DNA of 64,000 nt from Clostridia bacterium. GTDB lineage: Bacteria > Bacillota > Clostridia > Oscillospirales > Acutalibacteraceae. A program made the translations under genes and the position numbers. Below the pieces are notes generated by a model, which worked only from the letters and a program-made list of their open reading frames with translations, was not told where the DNA came from and did no database searches. The stretch spans positions 62,001-126,000 of the forward strand of contig JAFTWB010000024.1 of assembly GCA_017465505.1 (NCBI GenBank). Direction: 5' to 3'. The number at the start of each line of letters is the position of its first letter. Position 1 is the stretch's first letter. Positions 51,358-60,716 of this stretch are shown in pieces.

Positions 51358-52630
51358 TTTCTTCACCCTCTCCACTTAAAATATAAATCGTATCAAGAGT
51401 AAGCTTCTTTGCGGCGGCAATGATTTCGTCCTTTGTCACTGCGTTAAGCTTTTCTGTGATTTCTTTAACTGTAAGAAATTGCGGGTCGGTAAGCTGAGAA
51501 ACATACCACTCTTCGTTACCTGTTACAGTATCGGTAATACTGAGAAAATCGCTTGCTACCGAAAGCTTTGCAAGGCGGACGTCCTCTTCTGTAAAGTTAC
51601 CCTTTTTAACCTCTTCAAGTTCACCCAGAACCGCCTCAACAGTACGCTGAGCGTTACTGCTCTCAACGCCGCTCTCCACTGTAAGGATACCCTTGAAGCG
51701 GTTGAATCTGCTGAAGCAGTAATAGCAAAGGCTCATTTTCTCACGGATATTAAGGAAGAACTTGGAGCGGGTGCCCGAGCCTAAAATAACATTCATAAGA
51801 CGCATAGCAAAAGCGTCCTCGTCGTCCTTGCAGCAGTCTGTTCTGAAGCCCATAAGCACCTTTGCCTGAGCGATATCCATATTTTCTGTAACTTTATTTA
51901 CATTTTCGGCTTTGCGGATAATTTCGGTGTTCAAAGCCTCGGGCTTTCTTTCGATAAGGGAGAATTTCTCTTTAAAAATCTCCTGTATACCCTGTGAGGA
52001 AGCTCCGCCTACGAAGAACACCTCAAAGCTTGCTCCCTCAAGCATTCTCTCCCAAGCCATTTTAAGACTTTCGGGGGTACATTTAAGAATACTCTCGCGG
52101 CTGCCGTAACGTTTGATTCCGTAAGCCTCGTTTTTACACATATTTTCAATGAGTCGAGCATTTGCGTAAACTCTCTTGTCGTTAAACTCAGAGTCAGCAA
52201 GGTCAATAAGCTGGCGTCTTTCCTGCTCTACCTCGGAACAGTCAAAAACTCCGTCAATAAGCTTAGGCTCAAAAATCACCTTAAGCAAAAGATTGGAAAG
52301 CTCACTGGATACCACATCACCCTTTAAGGCGTAACGGTCATCAATACCTGCAATGGAAAAAGTAAGAGCAAGGCTCTCGCCTATCTTGCGTACACCTGCG
52401 GAAAGAGAAGCTCCGTAAAGAGAGCTGAGCTTTTTGGAAAGAGCGGTGAAGTCAGGGTACTCCTTACAGGAGCGGCTAAGCACCTGAGTAAGCAAGGCAA
52501 AATCCGAAGCCGTTTCCTTTTCAAGAGGAAGGAGAGCAATAGCGGTAAGACGCATTGTCTTGAACCTGTCCACCTGAATTTCATTAAAATAAACATTATC
52601 CGCAAGACGTGTGCGAATATTTGTACTCAT
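51347..52630 (-). CDS. M16-family protein without zinc motif (YmfF-like partner)
   Basis: 427 residues, ATG 52630 with CGGAGATG. Fold-level similarity to M16 peptidases is clear (LSKKLSSLYGASLSAGVRKI, VILGSGTRSKFFLNIREKMS followed by LCYYCFSRF), but there is no HxxEH where the active site should be, so it is the inactive, substrate-binding subunit that pairs with the next gene product. First gene of an operon running through the second M16 gene into Lgt-FolD. Confidence 0.88.
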   Translation of the reverse strand: MSTNIRTRLADNVYFNEIQVDRFKTMRLTAIALLPLEKETASDFALLTQVLSRSCKEYPDFTALSKKLSSLYGASLSAGVRKIGESLALTFSIAGIDDRYALKGDVVSSELSNLLLKVIFEPKLIDGVFDCSEVEQERRQLIDLADSEFNDKRVYANARLIENMCKNEAYGIKRYGSRESILKCTPESLKMAWERMLEGASFEVFFVGGASSQGIQEIFKEKFSLIERKPEALNTEIIRKAENVNKVTENMDIAQAKVLMGFRTDCCKDDEDAFAMRLMNVILGSGTRSKFFLNIREKMSLCYYCFSRFNRFKGILTVESGVESSNAQRTVEAVLGELEEVKKGNFTEEDVRLAKLSVASDFLSITDTVTGNEEWYVSQLTDPQFLTVKEITEKLNAVTKDEIIAAAKKLTLDTIYILSGEGEENAD

Positions 52631-52768
52631 AAAATCATCTCCGTTATATCGAAGTAGTAAACAAAATTTACCTATTTTAGTATTGTATCACAAACTTTTT
52701 ATTTATAAAAGCTTTTTTGCAATTAAAACTGTATTTTTATAAATTTTCAAACATTCCGGCAAAAGTAA

Positions 52769-52792
52769 ACGGCACAGCTTAAACTGTGCCGT
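52769..52792 (-). terminator. Terminator of the DUF5071-like gene
   Basis: Perfect ACGGCACAG / CTGTGCCGT hairpin, loop CTTAAA; on the minus strand followed by TTTACTTTTG. Confidence 0.7.
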
Positions 52793-52856
52793 AACCTTAT
52801 AGATGTATCAAAATTTCAATATTCCGTTTTTGAATACATAGAACCGTCCTCTGTAT

Positions 52857-53258
52857 TCACTCATGAATTTTTCTCTGTTTCTGAAATTCAAGCAAATTAT
52901 CCAGCCATATTTCCTCGTTTAACGCTTTTGCCTCATCAATGCAAAGATTCAACACCTTGTCAAACCAAACAGATTCGCCATAATGAAGTAATCGCTCCCA
53001 AATGCAATATGCTCCTGGACAATTCATATCAAGTAGCCATTCAAACAACTCATGCAAGTATGGTTCCAATTCAGTATCTGATCTTTCCGCAAGAATTTTT
53101 GCACAATTATCCCATACATTTTTTCCGTGGCCTGAATGACCAGGACGTAAAAACACATTGATACAACGAATGTCTTTAGATAAAATACGTCCTTTTTCTT
53201 GAATATCATAATCGTTATTCCAATCAAGCATATCCATAATTTCATCAATACTATACAA
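52857..53258 (-). CDS. DUF5071-like protein
   Basis: 133 residues from TTG 53258 with GAGGTG. The Trp-rich blocks LEPYLHELFEWLLDMNCPGA and YCIWERLL recall DUF5071 and related immunity-like, HEAT-type helical proteins; the function is unknown. The gene is strongly AT-rich compared with its neighbours and stands alone between two unrelated units, which fits recent gain. Nothing coding is evident in the roughly 270 bp between it and the acyl-CoA ligase apart from a terminator; a frame-shifted reading there is a shadow. Confidence 0.7.
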   Translation of the reverse strand: MYSIDEIMDMLDWNNDYDIQEKGRILSKDIRCINVFLRPGHSGHGKNVWDNCAKILAERSDTELEPYLHELFEWLLDMNCPGAYCIWERLLHYGESVWFDKVLNLCIDEAKALNEEIWLDNLLEFQKQRKIHE

Positions 53259-53483
53259 TATTTCACCTCATCCCATTTCACTTTCACACACAGATAATAA
53301 AGCTTATATTCAGCCTCTGTATTATTTTTAAGCTTAAATTTAATAAAAATCTCTAACTTATTCATCCAACTAAATAATAGCAGATATTTAAGACGTTTTT
53401 CAATCATCTATATACACAAAGTTGCAAACTGATTTTTGACGAATCAGATAAACCAACTCGCCTTTACCCTGTATTCAAATAAA

Positions 53484-53512
53484 ACATCGCCCACTGTAAA
53501 AATGAGCGATGT
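53484..53512 (-). terminator. Terminator of the acyl-CoA ligase gene
   Basis: ACATCGC / GCGATGT arms; minus strand continues TTTTATTTG. Confidence 0.78.
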
Positions 53513-53525
53513 GAGTATAAAAATA

Positions 53526-55163
53526 TTATGATTTATTCTGTGCGTCAACAAGTCCTGCACCGCCGTAGATTTCACGAAGCTTGGGCTTTTCGATTTTGCC
53601 TGTGGGATTTCTGGGAACATCGGCAAAGATGATTCTGTGAGGACGCTTGTATCTGGGTAAATCCATACAGAAGTTCCGGATGTCCTCTTCGGTAGCGGTA
53701 AAGCCTTCTTTTATCTGAATAACTGCGGCGGCAATTTCGCCAAGGCGTTTATCGGGCAGACCGATAACTGCAACGTCGCCGATTGCTTCATAGCCTCTGA
53801 GGAAGTCCTCAATCTGAACGGGATAAAGGTTTTCACCGCCTGAGATAATAACATCCTTTTTGCGGTCAACAAGGAAGATAAAGCCGTCTTCGTCTTCCTT
53901 AGCCATATCTCCTGTAAAGAGCCAGCCGCCACGGATAGAAGCTGATGTTGCGGCCTCGTCCTTGTAGTAGCACTCCATAACACCGGGGCCTTTAACGCAA
54001 AGCTCGCCTACCTCGCCTCGCTCTACTGTTTCGCCTTTTTCGTCAACAATCTTAACTCTCCAGCCGTAGCCTGCCTTACCGATAGCACCTACCTTGTGGA
54101 TATTCTCAACACCAAGGTGAACACAACCGGGACCGATAGACTCTGAAAGGCCGTAGTTTGTATCGTACTGATGATTGGGGAAATATTCCTTCCACTTCTT
54201 AATAAGGCTCATGGGAACAGGCTGAGCACCGATGTGCATAAGTCTCCACTGCTCAAGATTGTAGTCCTCTATCTTAAAGTCGCCTCTGTCAAGGGCGTTG
54301 AGGATATCCTGTGCCCAAGGAACAAGAAGCCACACAATAGTGCACTTTTCGTTAGAAACGGCGTTAAGAACATACTCGGGCTTAGTACCCTTTAAAAGAA
54401 CAGTTTTACCGCCTGAAAGAAGGCTTCCGAACCAGTGCATTTTTGCACCTGTATGGTAAAGAGGAGGAATACAAAGGAAAACGTCATCCTTTGTCTGGCC
54501 GTGGTGATTCTGCTCCACCTTGCAGGAATGGGTAAGGCTTCTGTGCTTATGTAAAATAGCCTTGGGAAAGCCTGTTGTACCTGAGGAGAAGTAAATTGCA
54601 CCGTAGTCTTCCTCGTCCAGAAGAATCTCGGGAGATTTAGAGGAGCAGTCAGCGGTCATCTCTGCGTATGACTCTGCAAAGGTAGGACAAGAGTCGCTTC
54701 CTGCAAAGATAAGAAGACGATTAACGCTGATTTTAGCCTCGATATTTTCAACTCTGCCGATAAACTCAGAGCCGAATACGAGGGCGTCTGTGTCAGCAAG
54801 GTTAAGGCAATATTCAATCTCGTCGCTGGTATAGCGGAAGTTAAGAGGCACTGCAATAGCACCTGTTTTAAGGATACCAAAGTAAATGGGAAGCCACTCA
54901 ATGCAGTTCATAAGAAGAATAGCAACCTTGTCACCTTTTTTGATTCCTCTCTCCAAAAGAGCGTTTGCAAAGCGGTTTGCCTTTTCGTTGAAGACATTCC
55001 AGCTAATCTCTCTGCGGTAATAATTCTTTTCGGTTTCCTGCACAAGGCTGTAATCACGCCAGGTAAGCCTGCGTGTTTCGGGAACACCGGGGTTAATCTC
55101 AACAAGCGCAACATCATTACCGTAAAGACGGGCGTTTCGCTCCAGCATTTCCATAATTGTCAT
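53526..55163 (-). CDS. AMP-forming acyl-CoA synthetase (fatty or aryl acid type)
   Basis: 545 residues from ATG 55163 behind AAAGGGTGAT; the frame stays open into the leader to 55235 but that part belongs to a T-box RNA. Adenylate-forming motifs: GAIYFSSGTTGFPKAILHKH (P-loop) near residue 187, YDTNYGLSESIG near residue 330, GWLFTGDMAKEDEDGFIFLV near residue 420, DRKKDVIISGGENLYP near 440, and PRNPTGKIEKPKLRE with the catalytic Lys near the C-terminus. It makes an acyl-CoA from a carboxylic acid, ATP and CoA. Control by a T-box ties it to an amino acid, so an acid that is an amino-acid precursor or breakdown product is a fair guess. The exact substrate is not known. Confidence 0.88.
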   Translation of the reverse strand: MTIMEMLERNARLYGNDVALVEINPGVPETRRLTWRDYSLVQETEKNYYRREISWNVFNEKANRFANALLERGIKKGDKVAILLMNCIEWLPIYFGILKTGAIAVPLNFRYTSDEIEYCLNLADTDALVFGSEFIGRVENIEAKISVNRLLIFAGSDSCPTFAESYAEMTADCSSKSPEILLDEEDYGAIYFSSGTTGFPKAILHKHRSLTHSCKVEQNHHGQTKDDVFLCIPPLYHTGAKMHWFGSLLSGGKTVLLKGTKPEYVLNAVSNEKCTIVWLLVPWAQDILNALDRGDFKIEDYNLEQWRLMHIGAQPVPMSLIKKWKEYFPNHQYDTNYGLSESIGPGCVHLGVENIHKVGAIGKAGYGWRVKIVDEKGETVERGEVGELCVKGPGVMECYYKDEAATSASIRGGWLFTGDMAKEDEDGFIFLVDRKKDVIISGGENLYPVQIEDFLRGYEAIGDVAVIGLPDKRLGEIAAAVIQIKEGFTATEEDIRNFCMDLPRYKRPHRIIFADVPRNPTGKIEKPKLREIYGGAGLVDAQNKS

Positions 55164-55182
55164 CTTAATCACCCTTTGATAA

Positions 55183-55460
55183 AATAAAAAGTCCTCAAGG
55201 AGCTTTCCTTGAGGACGAAAAAATCGCGGTACCACCTCAGATTTGCCTTTGCCTCACGGCAAAGACCTTTGCGAGTATAAACTCATCTGCTTTAACGGGC
55301 AGACCCGTAACAGCCTACACAGGCAAAAAGCCCTTCGGTGCTCTGCTAACGGAAGGTATTGGGGAGAAAACCGCCACCGACTCACACCACCCGTCGGCTC
55401 TCTTAAGTACAGATTTAATCCTTACTTGTTTCCGCTCAATGCATTTATATATGAAATGTA
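55183..55460 (-). promoter_or_regulatory. T-box leader controlling the acyl-CoA ligase
   Basis: On the minus strand: Stem I with basal helix GCGGAA/TTCCGT (55435-55430 and 55354-55349), the AGTA S-turn element, AAGAGAGCC, and the distal GGGTGGTGTGA loop; then the T-box sequence AGGTGGTACCGCG (55237-55225) and a terminator hairpin GTCCTCAAGGA / complement (55216-55191) followed by TTTTT. The architecture is unmistakable. By alignment of the S-turn the specifier is most likely UAC (Tyr) at 55358-55356, but this reading is tentative. It covers the 270 bp between the ligase and the CDF gene. Confidence 0.9.
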
Positions 55461-55466
55461 AAATTC

Positions 55467-55495
55467 ATTATAGCACCAAAGCAAGGCAATGTCAA
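55467..55495 (-). promoter_or_regulatory. Consensus sigma-A promoter of the T-box leader
   Basis: Minus strand TTGACA (55495-55490), 17-bp spacer, TATAAT (55472-55467): perfect match just after the CDF gene. Confidence 0.88.
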
Positions 55496-55508
55496 CCAAA
55501 GTTTTCCT

Positions 55509-56678
55509 TTAATTTGTGAAAGGTCGGTCAATCTGCACTACTGCGTTACAGTCTTTAAGGTTTGCCTTAACAAGATTGGCGATATCCTTCTTAAGCTTTT
55601 TATCGTCAGTCTTTACCGCAAAAGGCACAACTGCGTCAAAAATCAGGTTAGTATGGGTCACGCCGGGGACCATTCTGAAATCGTGGATGGTAACATCCTT
55701 GTGAATTGTCTTGACGATTTTTGCAACAGACATACGGTAGGAATTTGTCACTTCGTTGTCGGTTTCAATGGGGTCCATATGGATAACCGCAAGACATCCG
55801 TAAACCTCAGCAAGCTCCTGCTCAATAAGGTCGATTTCGTCGTGGATTTCGTAGATGTCCCCCTTACCGTCAACCTCGGCGTGAAGAGAAAGAATCTGTC
55901 TGCCGGGACCGTAATCGTGGACAATAAGGTCGTGGATACCGATAACTATGGGGTGAGCAAGGACAGAAGCCTCAACTGCTTCAACAAACTCCTTCTCGGG
56001 AGGAGTACCCAGGAGAGTCTTGAGGGTTTCCATTGCAGACTTAAATCCTGCGAAAAGGATAAACAAGGACACCAGCACACCGCAGTAGCCGTCAATCATA
56101 ATATCGAAGTAAACCCCTACAAAAAGGGATATGAGAACAACCAAAGTAGCCAGAGAGTCGGAGATACAATCCATTGCAGTGGCTTTCATACCTGCACTGT
56201 TAATAGATTTACCCACACGGCTGTTGTATAAAAACATATAAAGTTTAACTAAAATTGAAGCACCAAGAATACAGGCGGAAAGCACCCAATCCTCACCAAT
56301 GGGCTCTGGATTTACAATCTTGCCGATGGATGAGGTCATAAGCTCAATACCTACCACAACAATGATTATGGAAACAAGAAGACCTGAGATATACTCAAAT
56401 CTGCCGTGACCGAAGGGGTGCTCGGGGTCAGGCTTTTTGCCTGCAAAGCGAAAACCGATTAAGGTAATCAGCGACGAGCCTGCGTCGGAAAGGTTGTTGA
56501 AAGCGTCGGCAGTAATGGCAATTGAGCCTGCAAATGTGCCTGCAAGAAGCTTGCCTGCAAACAAAAGAATATTGAGGCAAATGCCTGCAATACTGCAAAG
56601 AGCACCCCAGGCACGTCTGCCCTCGGGAGTGTCTTTGGATTTATTTTTAAGAAAGATTTTACCTAATAAGCTTATCAT
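55509..56678 (-). CDS. Cation diffusion facilitator, Mn/Fe-type site
   Basis: 389 residues, with six membrane segments and a cytosolic C-terminal domain (IHDLIVHDYGPGRQILSLHA, VYGCLAVIHMDPIETDNE). The transport-site motifs read NNLSD in segment 2 and DCISD in segment 5 where zinc exporters have HxxxD. N/D-D/D sites are typical of manganese (or iron) exporting members, so Mn export is more likely than Zn. It lies 18 bp after ktrA in the same direction and is probably transcribed from upstream. The C-terminal extension of about 80 residues is longer than in classical CzcD. Confidence 0.88.
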   Translation of the reverse strand: MISLLGKIFLKNKSKDTPEGRRAWGALCSIAGICLNILLFAGKLLAGTFAGSIAITADAFNNLSDAGSSLITLIGFRFAGKKPDPEHPFGHGRFEYISGLLVSIIIVVVGIELMTSSIGKIVNPEPIGEDWVLSACILGASILVKLYMFLYNSRVGKSINSAGMKATAMDCISDSLATLVVLISLFVGVYFDIMIDGYCGVLVSLFILFAGFKSAMETLKTLLGTPPEKEFVEAVEASVLAHPIVIGIHDLIVHDYGPGRQILSLHAEVDGKGDIYEIHDEIDLIEQELAEVYGCLAVIHMDPIETDNEVTNSYRMSVAKIVKTIHKDVTIHDFRMVPGVTHTNLIFDAVVPFAVKTDDKKLKKDIANLVKANLKDCNAVVQIDRPFTN

Positions 56679-56696
56679 AGTTTTTCCTCGCTCTGA

Positions 56697-57344
56697 TTAT
56701 TTTGAGGCCAATTTATAAATTCTGTCTGCTCTTCCTACAACAATAAGAAGTTCTCCCTCAAGGAAAGTATATTCAGCAGAAAGCTCGATATCGATTTTTT
56801 CTGCACGTTTTACGGCAATAATATTGACAGAATATTTACGTCTGACATTCACAGCACCTACTGTTTTTCCAACCCAATCAGATGGTACAGGAATTTCACA
56901 AACCACATAATCATCAGAAAGCTCAATATAATCAAAAATATTGTTAACGTTAAGTCTTATTGCAGTTTTTTCTGCGATATCTCGCTCAGGATAAATAATC
57001 CGGTCAGCACCTATTTTTTTCAGTAGTATGGCGTGACGCTCCGAAGAAGCCTTAGCTATAACGCACTTTGCACCAAACTCTTTAAGAAGTGCAGTTATTT
57101 CCATAGCCGCCTGGAAATTTGTTCCCACGGCAACAATACAGTAATCAAAATTTGAAACGCCCAGAGATTTAATAACATTTTCATCGGTACAGTCGCAGAT
57201 TTTAGAGTCCTCAAACTCGTTAGAGTGCCTCTCCACAAGCTCCTCGTCAATATCGGCAACCAGAACATCATTACCCAAAGCCACAGACTTAAGAGCAAGG
57301 TGATAGCCAAAACGGCCTAAACCAATTACAAGTATAGATTTCAT
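56697..57344 (-). CDS. ktrA: Potassium uptake regulatory subunit KtrA
   Basis: 215 residues. RCK_N Rossmann domain with ILVIGLGRFGYHLALKSVAL and the acidic end of strand 2 (DVLVADIDEELVE), then a TrkA_C domain about 135-215 (VPSDWVGKTVGAVNVRRKYS). Forms an octameric ring that binds ATP/ADP and often c-di-AMP and gates KtrB. 13 bp after ktrB. Confidence 0.92.
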   Translation of the reverse strand: MKSILVIGLGRFGYHLALKSVALGNDVLVADIDEELVERHSNEFEDSKICDCTDENVIKSLGVSNFDYCIVAVGTNFQAAMEITALLKEFGAKCVIAKASSERHAILLKKIGADRIIYPERDIAEKTAIRLNVNNIFDYIELSDDYVVCEIPVPSDWVGKTVGAVNVRRKYSVNIIAVKRAEKIDIELSAEYTFLEGELLIVVGRADRIYKLASK

Positions 57345-57357
57345 AACAAAAAACCTC

Positions 57358-58695
57358 TTATCCTATCAAAACTTGTTCGGCAGGACGCTTAACTGCAACC
57401 TGCTTACGCTTTTCTGCAAGGGTCAGCATAAGGGTAAGACCGCCTATTCTGCCTGCATACATCAAAATAATAACAATATATCGTGAAACTACTGAAAGCT
57501 CAGATGTAATACCCATAGTAACACCAACCGTACCCATAGCTGAAACCGCCTCAAAAACGATACTTGTCAGCGAAAAAGGCTCAACAGCACACATAACCAT
57601 AATGGCGGCTGCAAGAGCCAAGACATAGGTAACCACAACTGCACTTGCCTGTCTGGCTGTTTTTTCTTCTAGACGTTTTTTAAATACTGTAATGTAATTT
57701 GAGCGTCTTGCAGAGGCGACTGCCGAAAACACCAATATAGCAAAGGTAGTAGTTTTCACACCACCGGCGGTTGAACCCGGGCTTCCGCCTATAAACATAA
57801 GAATACAGAAAATCACCAGGGTGCTGTGACTGATACCTGAAAGATCAGCAGTGTTAAAACCTGCGGTACGGGACGTTACCGACTGAAAGAAAGAAACCAG
57901 CCATCTTTTGTGTTCAGGCATAGAGGCAAGTACACCATCTCTTTCAAAGACATAAAAAAGGACTGTACCCACCAGAAGCAAAACGCCGGTGGTAACTAAA
58001 ACGATTTTTGAGTGCAAGGAGTATTTGTGAACGTTATGACGAAAGTTAAAAATATCGTTCCAAACAATAAAACCCACACCGCCTATGATAATCAGTCCGC
58101 AGATTATAAGGTTTACATATATATCATCGTAAAATAGAGTAAGTGAGGAAAAAGGTTCGTATCTGCCCATAAGGTCGAAACCCGCATTGCAAAAAGCCGA
58201 AACCGAATGGAAAACTGCGTTATAAATTCCTCTTAAAAGTCCCATTTTAGGAACAAAGCGAACACTTAAAAGCAACGCTCCCACTGCCTCTGTAATAAAA
58301 GTGCCATAAAGTATTTTGCGAATCATACGCAAAACGCCTCTAAGCTCAGTTGAACCTGCAGACTCCATCAGCAACCGTCTTTCTCTGAGGCCTATTCTTC
58401 TTTTGAGCAAAAAAGAAAACATTGTGATAATAGTCATAAAGCCCAATCCACCAATTTGTATCAAGGTAATTAAGGTGAGCTGACCAAAAATGGACCAATA
58501 AGAAAAAGTATCGTAAACAACAAGCCCTGTTACACAGGTTGCCGAGGTAGAAGTAAAGAGAGCATTGGTAAAAGAAGTCCATTCTCTGCTTCTGGAAGAA
58601 ATCGGGAGCATTAACAAAAATGTCCCCAGCAATATCAACAAAGCAAAGCCTATAGTGATTACCTTGGTATAGGTAATCTTCATTCGCTTTTTCAT
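57358..58695 (-). CDS. ktrB: Potassium uptake membrane subunit KtrB
   Basis: 445 residues with eight membrane segments in four M1-P-M2 repeats. Selectivity loops are SATCVTGLVVYDT, SVSAFCNAGFDLMG, SRTAGFNTADL and AVSAMGTVGVTMG, each with the filter glycine. It moves K+ with Na+ across the membrane under KtrA control. It follows htpG by 22 bp with no evident terminator, and is followed by ktrA and the CDF gene. Confidence 0.93.
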   Translation of the reverse strand: MKKRMKITYTKVITIGFALLILLGTFLLMLPISSRSREWTSFTNALFTSTSATCVTGLVVYDTFSYWSIFGQLTLITLIQIGGLGFMTIITMFSFLLKRRIGLRERRLLMESAGSTELRGVLRMIRKILYGTFITEAVGALLLSVRFVPKMGLLRGIYNAVFHSVSAFCNAGFDLMGRYEPFSSLTLFYDDIYVNLIICGLIIIGGVGFIVWNDIFNFRHNVHKYSLHSKIVLVTTGVLLLVGTVLFYVFERDGVLASMPEHKRWLVSFFQSVTSRTAGFNTADLSGISHSTLVIFCILMFIGGSPGSTAGGVKTTTFAILVFSAVASARRSNYITVFKKRLEEKTARQASAVVVTYVLALAAAIMVMCAVEPFSLTSIVFEAVSAMGTVGVTMGITSELSVVSRYIVIILMYAGRIGGLTLMLTLAEKRKQVAVKRPAEQVLIG

Positions 58696-58717
58696 AGTGC
58701 CTCCGAATATAAAGAAT

Positions 58718-60604
58718 TTACACCATTAAATCACAAATCTGAGAGCTCAATTTTACAGGGTCTTTAATCTCAAGTCCGCTGATAAGACGAGCCTGAGCAT
58801 AGAGAATCTCAGTATAAGCGGTGAGCTTGTCCTTGTCTGTTTCAAAGAGGCTCTTGAGAGTATCCTTAAGGGAATGGGTCATATTGATTTCAAGCACAGT
58901 CTGAGCAAGTGCCATACCCTCGTGGCCGGGAAGCTGAGAAAGAACCCTTGCCATTTCCGCAGAAAGGTAACCCTCGCTGATAAGAGAAACAGGGTGTTCG
59001 CCTACTGTGTTGGAGAAACGCACAGACTTAACCTCACCTTTAAGCACCTCGCCCATAAAGTCAAGGAGCTCCTTGTTTTCTTCGTTAAGAGTCTTTACGC
59101 TTTCCTTTTCGTCATCTGTGGAAAGGTCAAGATTGGAAGAAGTTACGTTTACAAAGTTTTTGTCGGCAAAGCTCATAAGAGTGGTTGCCACAAATTCGTC
59201 AACCTCATCTGTAAAGAGGAGAACGTCATAACCCTTGGAGCGTACAAGGCTTGTTCTGGGCAGGCTCTTTGCAAGCTCCTCAGTAGCGGCAGAAGCGTAG
59301 TAGATTGCCTTCTGCTCCTCAGGCATAGCTTCTGTATATTCTTTTAAAGAAATATATTTATCTGTTGCGTCAGACTTGAACACAAGCAGGTCTTTAAGGG
59401 TATCCTTGTTTGCACCGTACTCGTTATAAACGCCGAACTTAAGAACTGCACCGAACTCCTTGAAGAAAAGTGTGTACTTCTCTCTGTCCTCTTTCATAAG
59501 CTTTAAAAGCTCTGTGCGGATTTTCTTCTCAAGGCTCTTTGCAATAGTTCTGAGCTGATAGTTCTGCTGTAAGGTTTCACGGGAAATGTTAAGAGTAAGG
59601 TCAGAGCTGTCCACTACACCCTTTACGAAGTTGAAGTAATCGGGAAGTAAATCAGAGCACTTATCCATAATCATAACGCCGTTGGAGTAAAGGGTTAAGC
59701 CCTTTTCATAGCCCTTGGAGTAATAATCAAAGGGAGCTTTTTGGGGGATAAACATAAGAGTTTCATACTCAACAGTACCCTCAATATGAGCCTGAATTGT
59801 CTTTAAGGGAGCATTGTAATCGTAGAAGGTTGCCTTGTAAAAATCGGCATACTGCTCATCATTTACCTCTGAAGAGGGCTTGTGCCAGAGAGGCACCATA
59901 GAGTTGAGAGTCTGATTTTCAATTACCGTTTCGTACTTAGGCTCAGCCTTTTCATCCTCAGACTCAACTGTCTTTGTAACCTCCATATCCATACGGATGG
60001 GATAGCGGATATAGTCGGAATAACGCTTCACAAGCTCCTTAATCTTGTACTGGTCCAGAAACTCTGTGAAATTTTCTGTTTCTGTATCTTCCTTAATGAA
60101 AAGGGTAATTTCACTGCCGAAAGGCTCATAGTCGCAAGGAGTGATTGTGTAGCCCTCTGTGCCTTCGCTTTCCCAGCAGAAAGCAGTGTCAGAGCCTATG
60201 GCACGGGTACGGACAGAAATCTTCTTGCTTATCATAAAAGCAGAGTAAAAGCCAACGCCGAACTGACCGATAATGCTGATGTTTTCGTCGGTGTTTTCAC
60301 TTTTGAAAGTACCTGAACCTGAGTGAGCAATTGTGGAAAGGTTTTCTTCAAGCTCGCATTCAGTCATACCGCAGCCGTTATCGGTAATTTTAATAATACG
60401 GTTTTCCTTATCAATGGAGATATCAATGCCATACTTATCCCTCTCAAGGCCTAAAGAAGAATCAGTAAGGGAGCGGAAGTATCTTTTGTCAATAGCGTCA
60501 CTGGCGTTAGAAATAAGCTCTCTTAAAAAAATCTCTCTGTTTGTATATACAGAGTTAATCATCATATCCAACATCTTTTTGGATTCTGTTTTAAACTGTT
60601 TCAT
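58718..60604 (-). CDS. htpG: Molecular chaperone HtpG (Hsp90)
   Basis: 628 residues from ATG 60604 behind TTGGAGGA; the TTG 15 bases upstream is part of that site. GHKL ATPase motifs: LRELISNASDAIDKRY, ITDNGCGMTECEL, IGQFGVGFYSAFMISK. Middle and C-terminal dimerisation domains are full length. Own promoter; no CIRCE element (TTAGCACTC-N9 repeat) is seen, so HrcA control is not indicated. Leads into ktrB-ktrA-CDF. Confidence 0.96.
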   Translation of the reverse strand: MKQFKTESKKMLDMMINSVYTNREIFLRELISNASDAIDKRYFRSLTDSSLGLERDKYGIDISIDKENRIIKITDNGCGMTECELEENLSTIAHSGSGTFKSENTDENISIIGQFGVGFYSAFMISKKISVRTRAIGSDTAFCWESEGTEGYTITPCDYEPFGSEITLFIKEDTETENFTEFLDQYKIKELVKRYSDYIRYPIRMDMEVTKTVESEDEKAEPKYETVIENQTLNSMVPLWHKPSSEVNDEQYADFYKATFYDYNAPLKTIQAHIEGTVEYETLMFIPQKAPFDYYSKGYEKGLTLYSNGVMIMDKCSDLLPDYFNFVKGVVDSSDLTLNISRETLQQNYQLRTIAKSLEKKIRTELLKLMKEDREKYTLFFKEFGAVLKFGVYNEYGANKDTLKDLLVFKSDATDKYISLKEYTEAMPEEQKAIYYASAATEELAKSLPRTSLVRSKGYDVLLFTDEVDEFVATTLMSFADKNFVNVTSSNLDLSTDDEKESVKTLNEENKELLDFMGEVLKGEVKSVRFSNTVGEHPVSLISEGYLSAEMARVLSQLPGHEGMALAQTVLEINMTHSLKDTLKSLFETDKDKLTAYTEILYAQARLISGLEIKDPVKLSSQICDLMV

Positions 60605-60639
60605 ATTAAATTCCTCCAAAATGAAAATATTACCATAAT

Positions 60640-60668
60640 ATTTTAGTCCTATGAAAATATAAAGTCAA
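60640..60668 (-). promoter_or_regulatory. Sigma-A promoter of htpG
   Basis: Minus strand TTGACT (60668-60663), 17-bp spacer, TAAAAT (60645-60640). Confidence 0.7.
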
Positions 60669-60682
60669 GTGATAAAAGAAAA

Positions 60683-60709
60683 GGCAGCCATTTCAAAAGA
60701 CAGGCTACC
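60683..60709 (-). terminator. Intrinsic terminator of the 60717 gene
   Basis: GGTAGCC / GGCTGCC arms (one G-U pair), followed on the minus strand by TTTTCTTTT. Confidence 0.75.
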
Positions 60710-60716
60710 CTTAATC

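Noticed and set aside
53024..53407. 127-codon minus-strand frame overlapping the DUF5071-like gene
   Set aside because: Different frame of an AT-rich stretch, no family features; the TTG-started frame with GAGGTG is preferred.
60604..60670. CIRCE element for HrcA control of htpG
   Set aside because: No TTAGCACTC inverted repeat in the leader.
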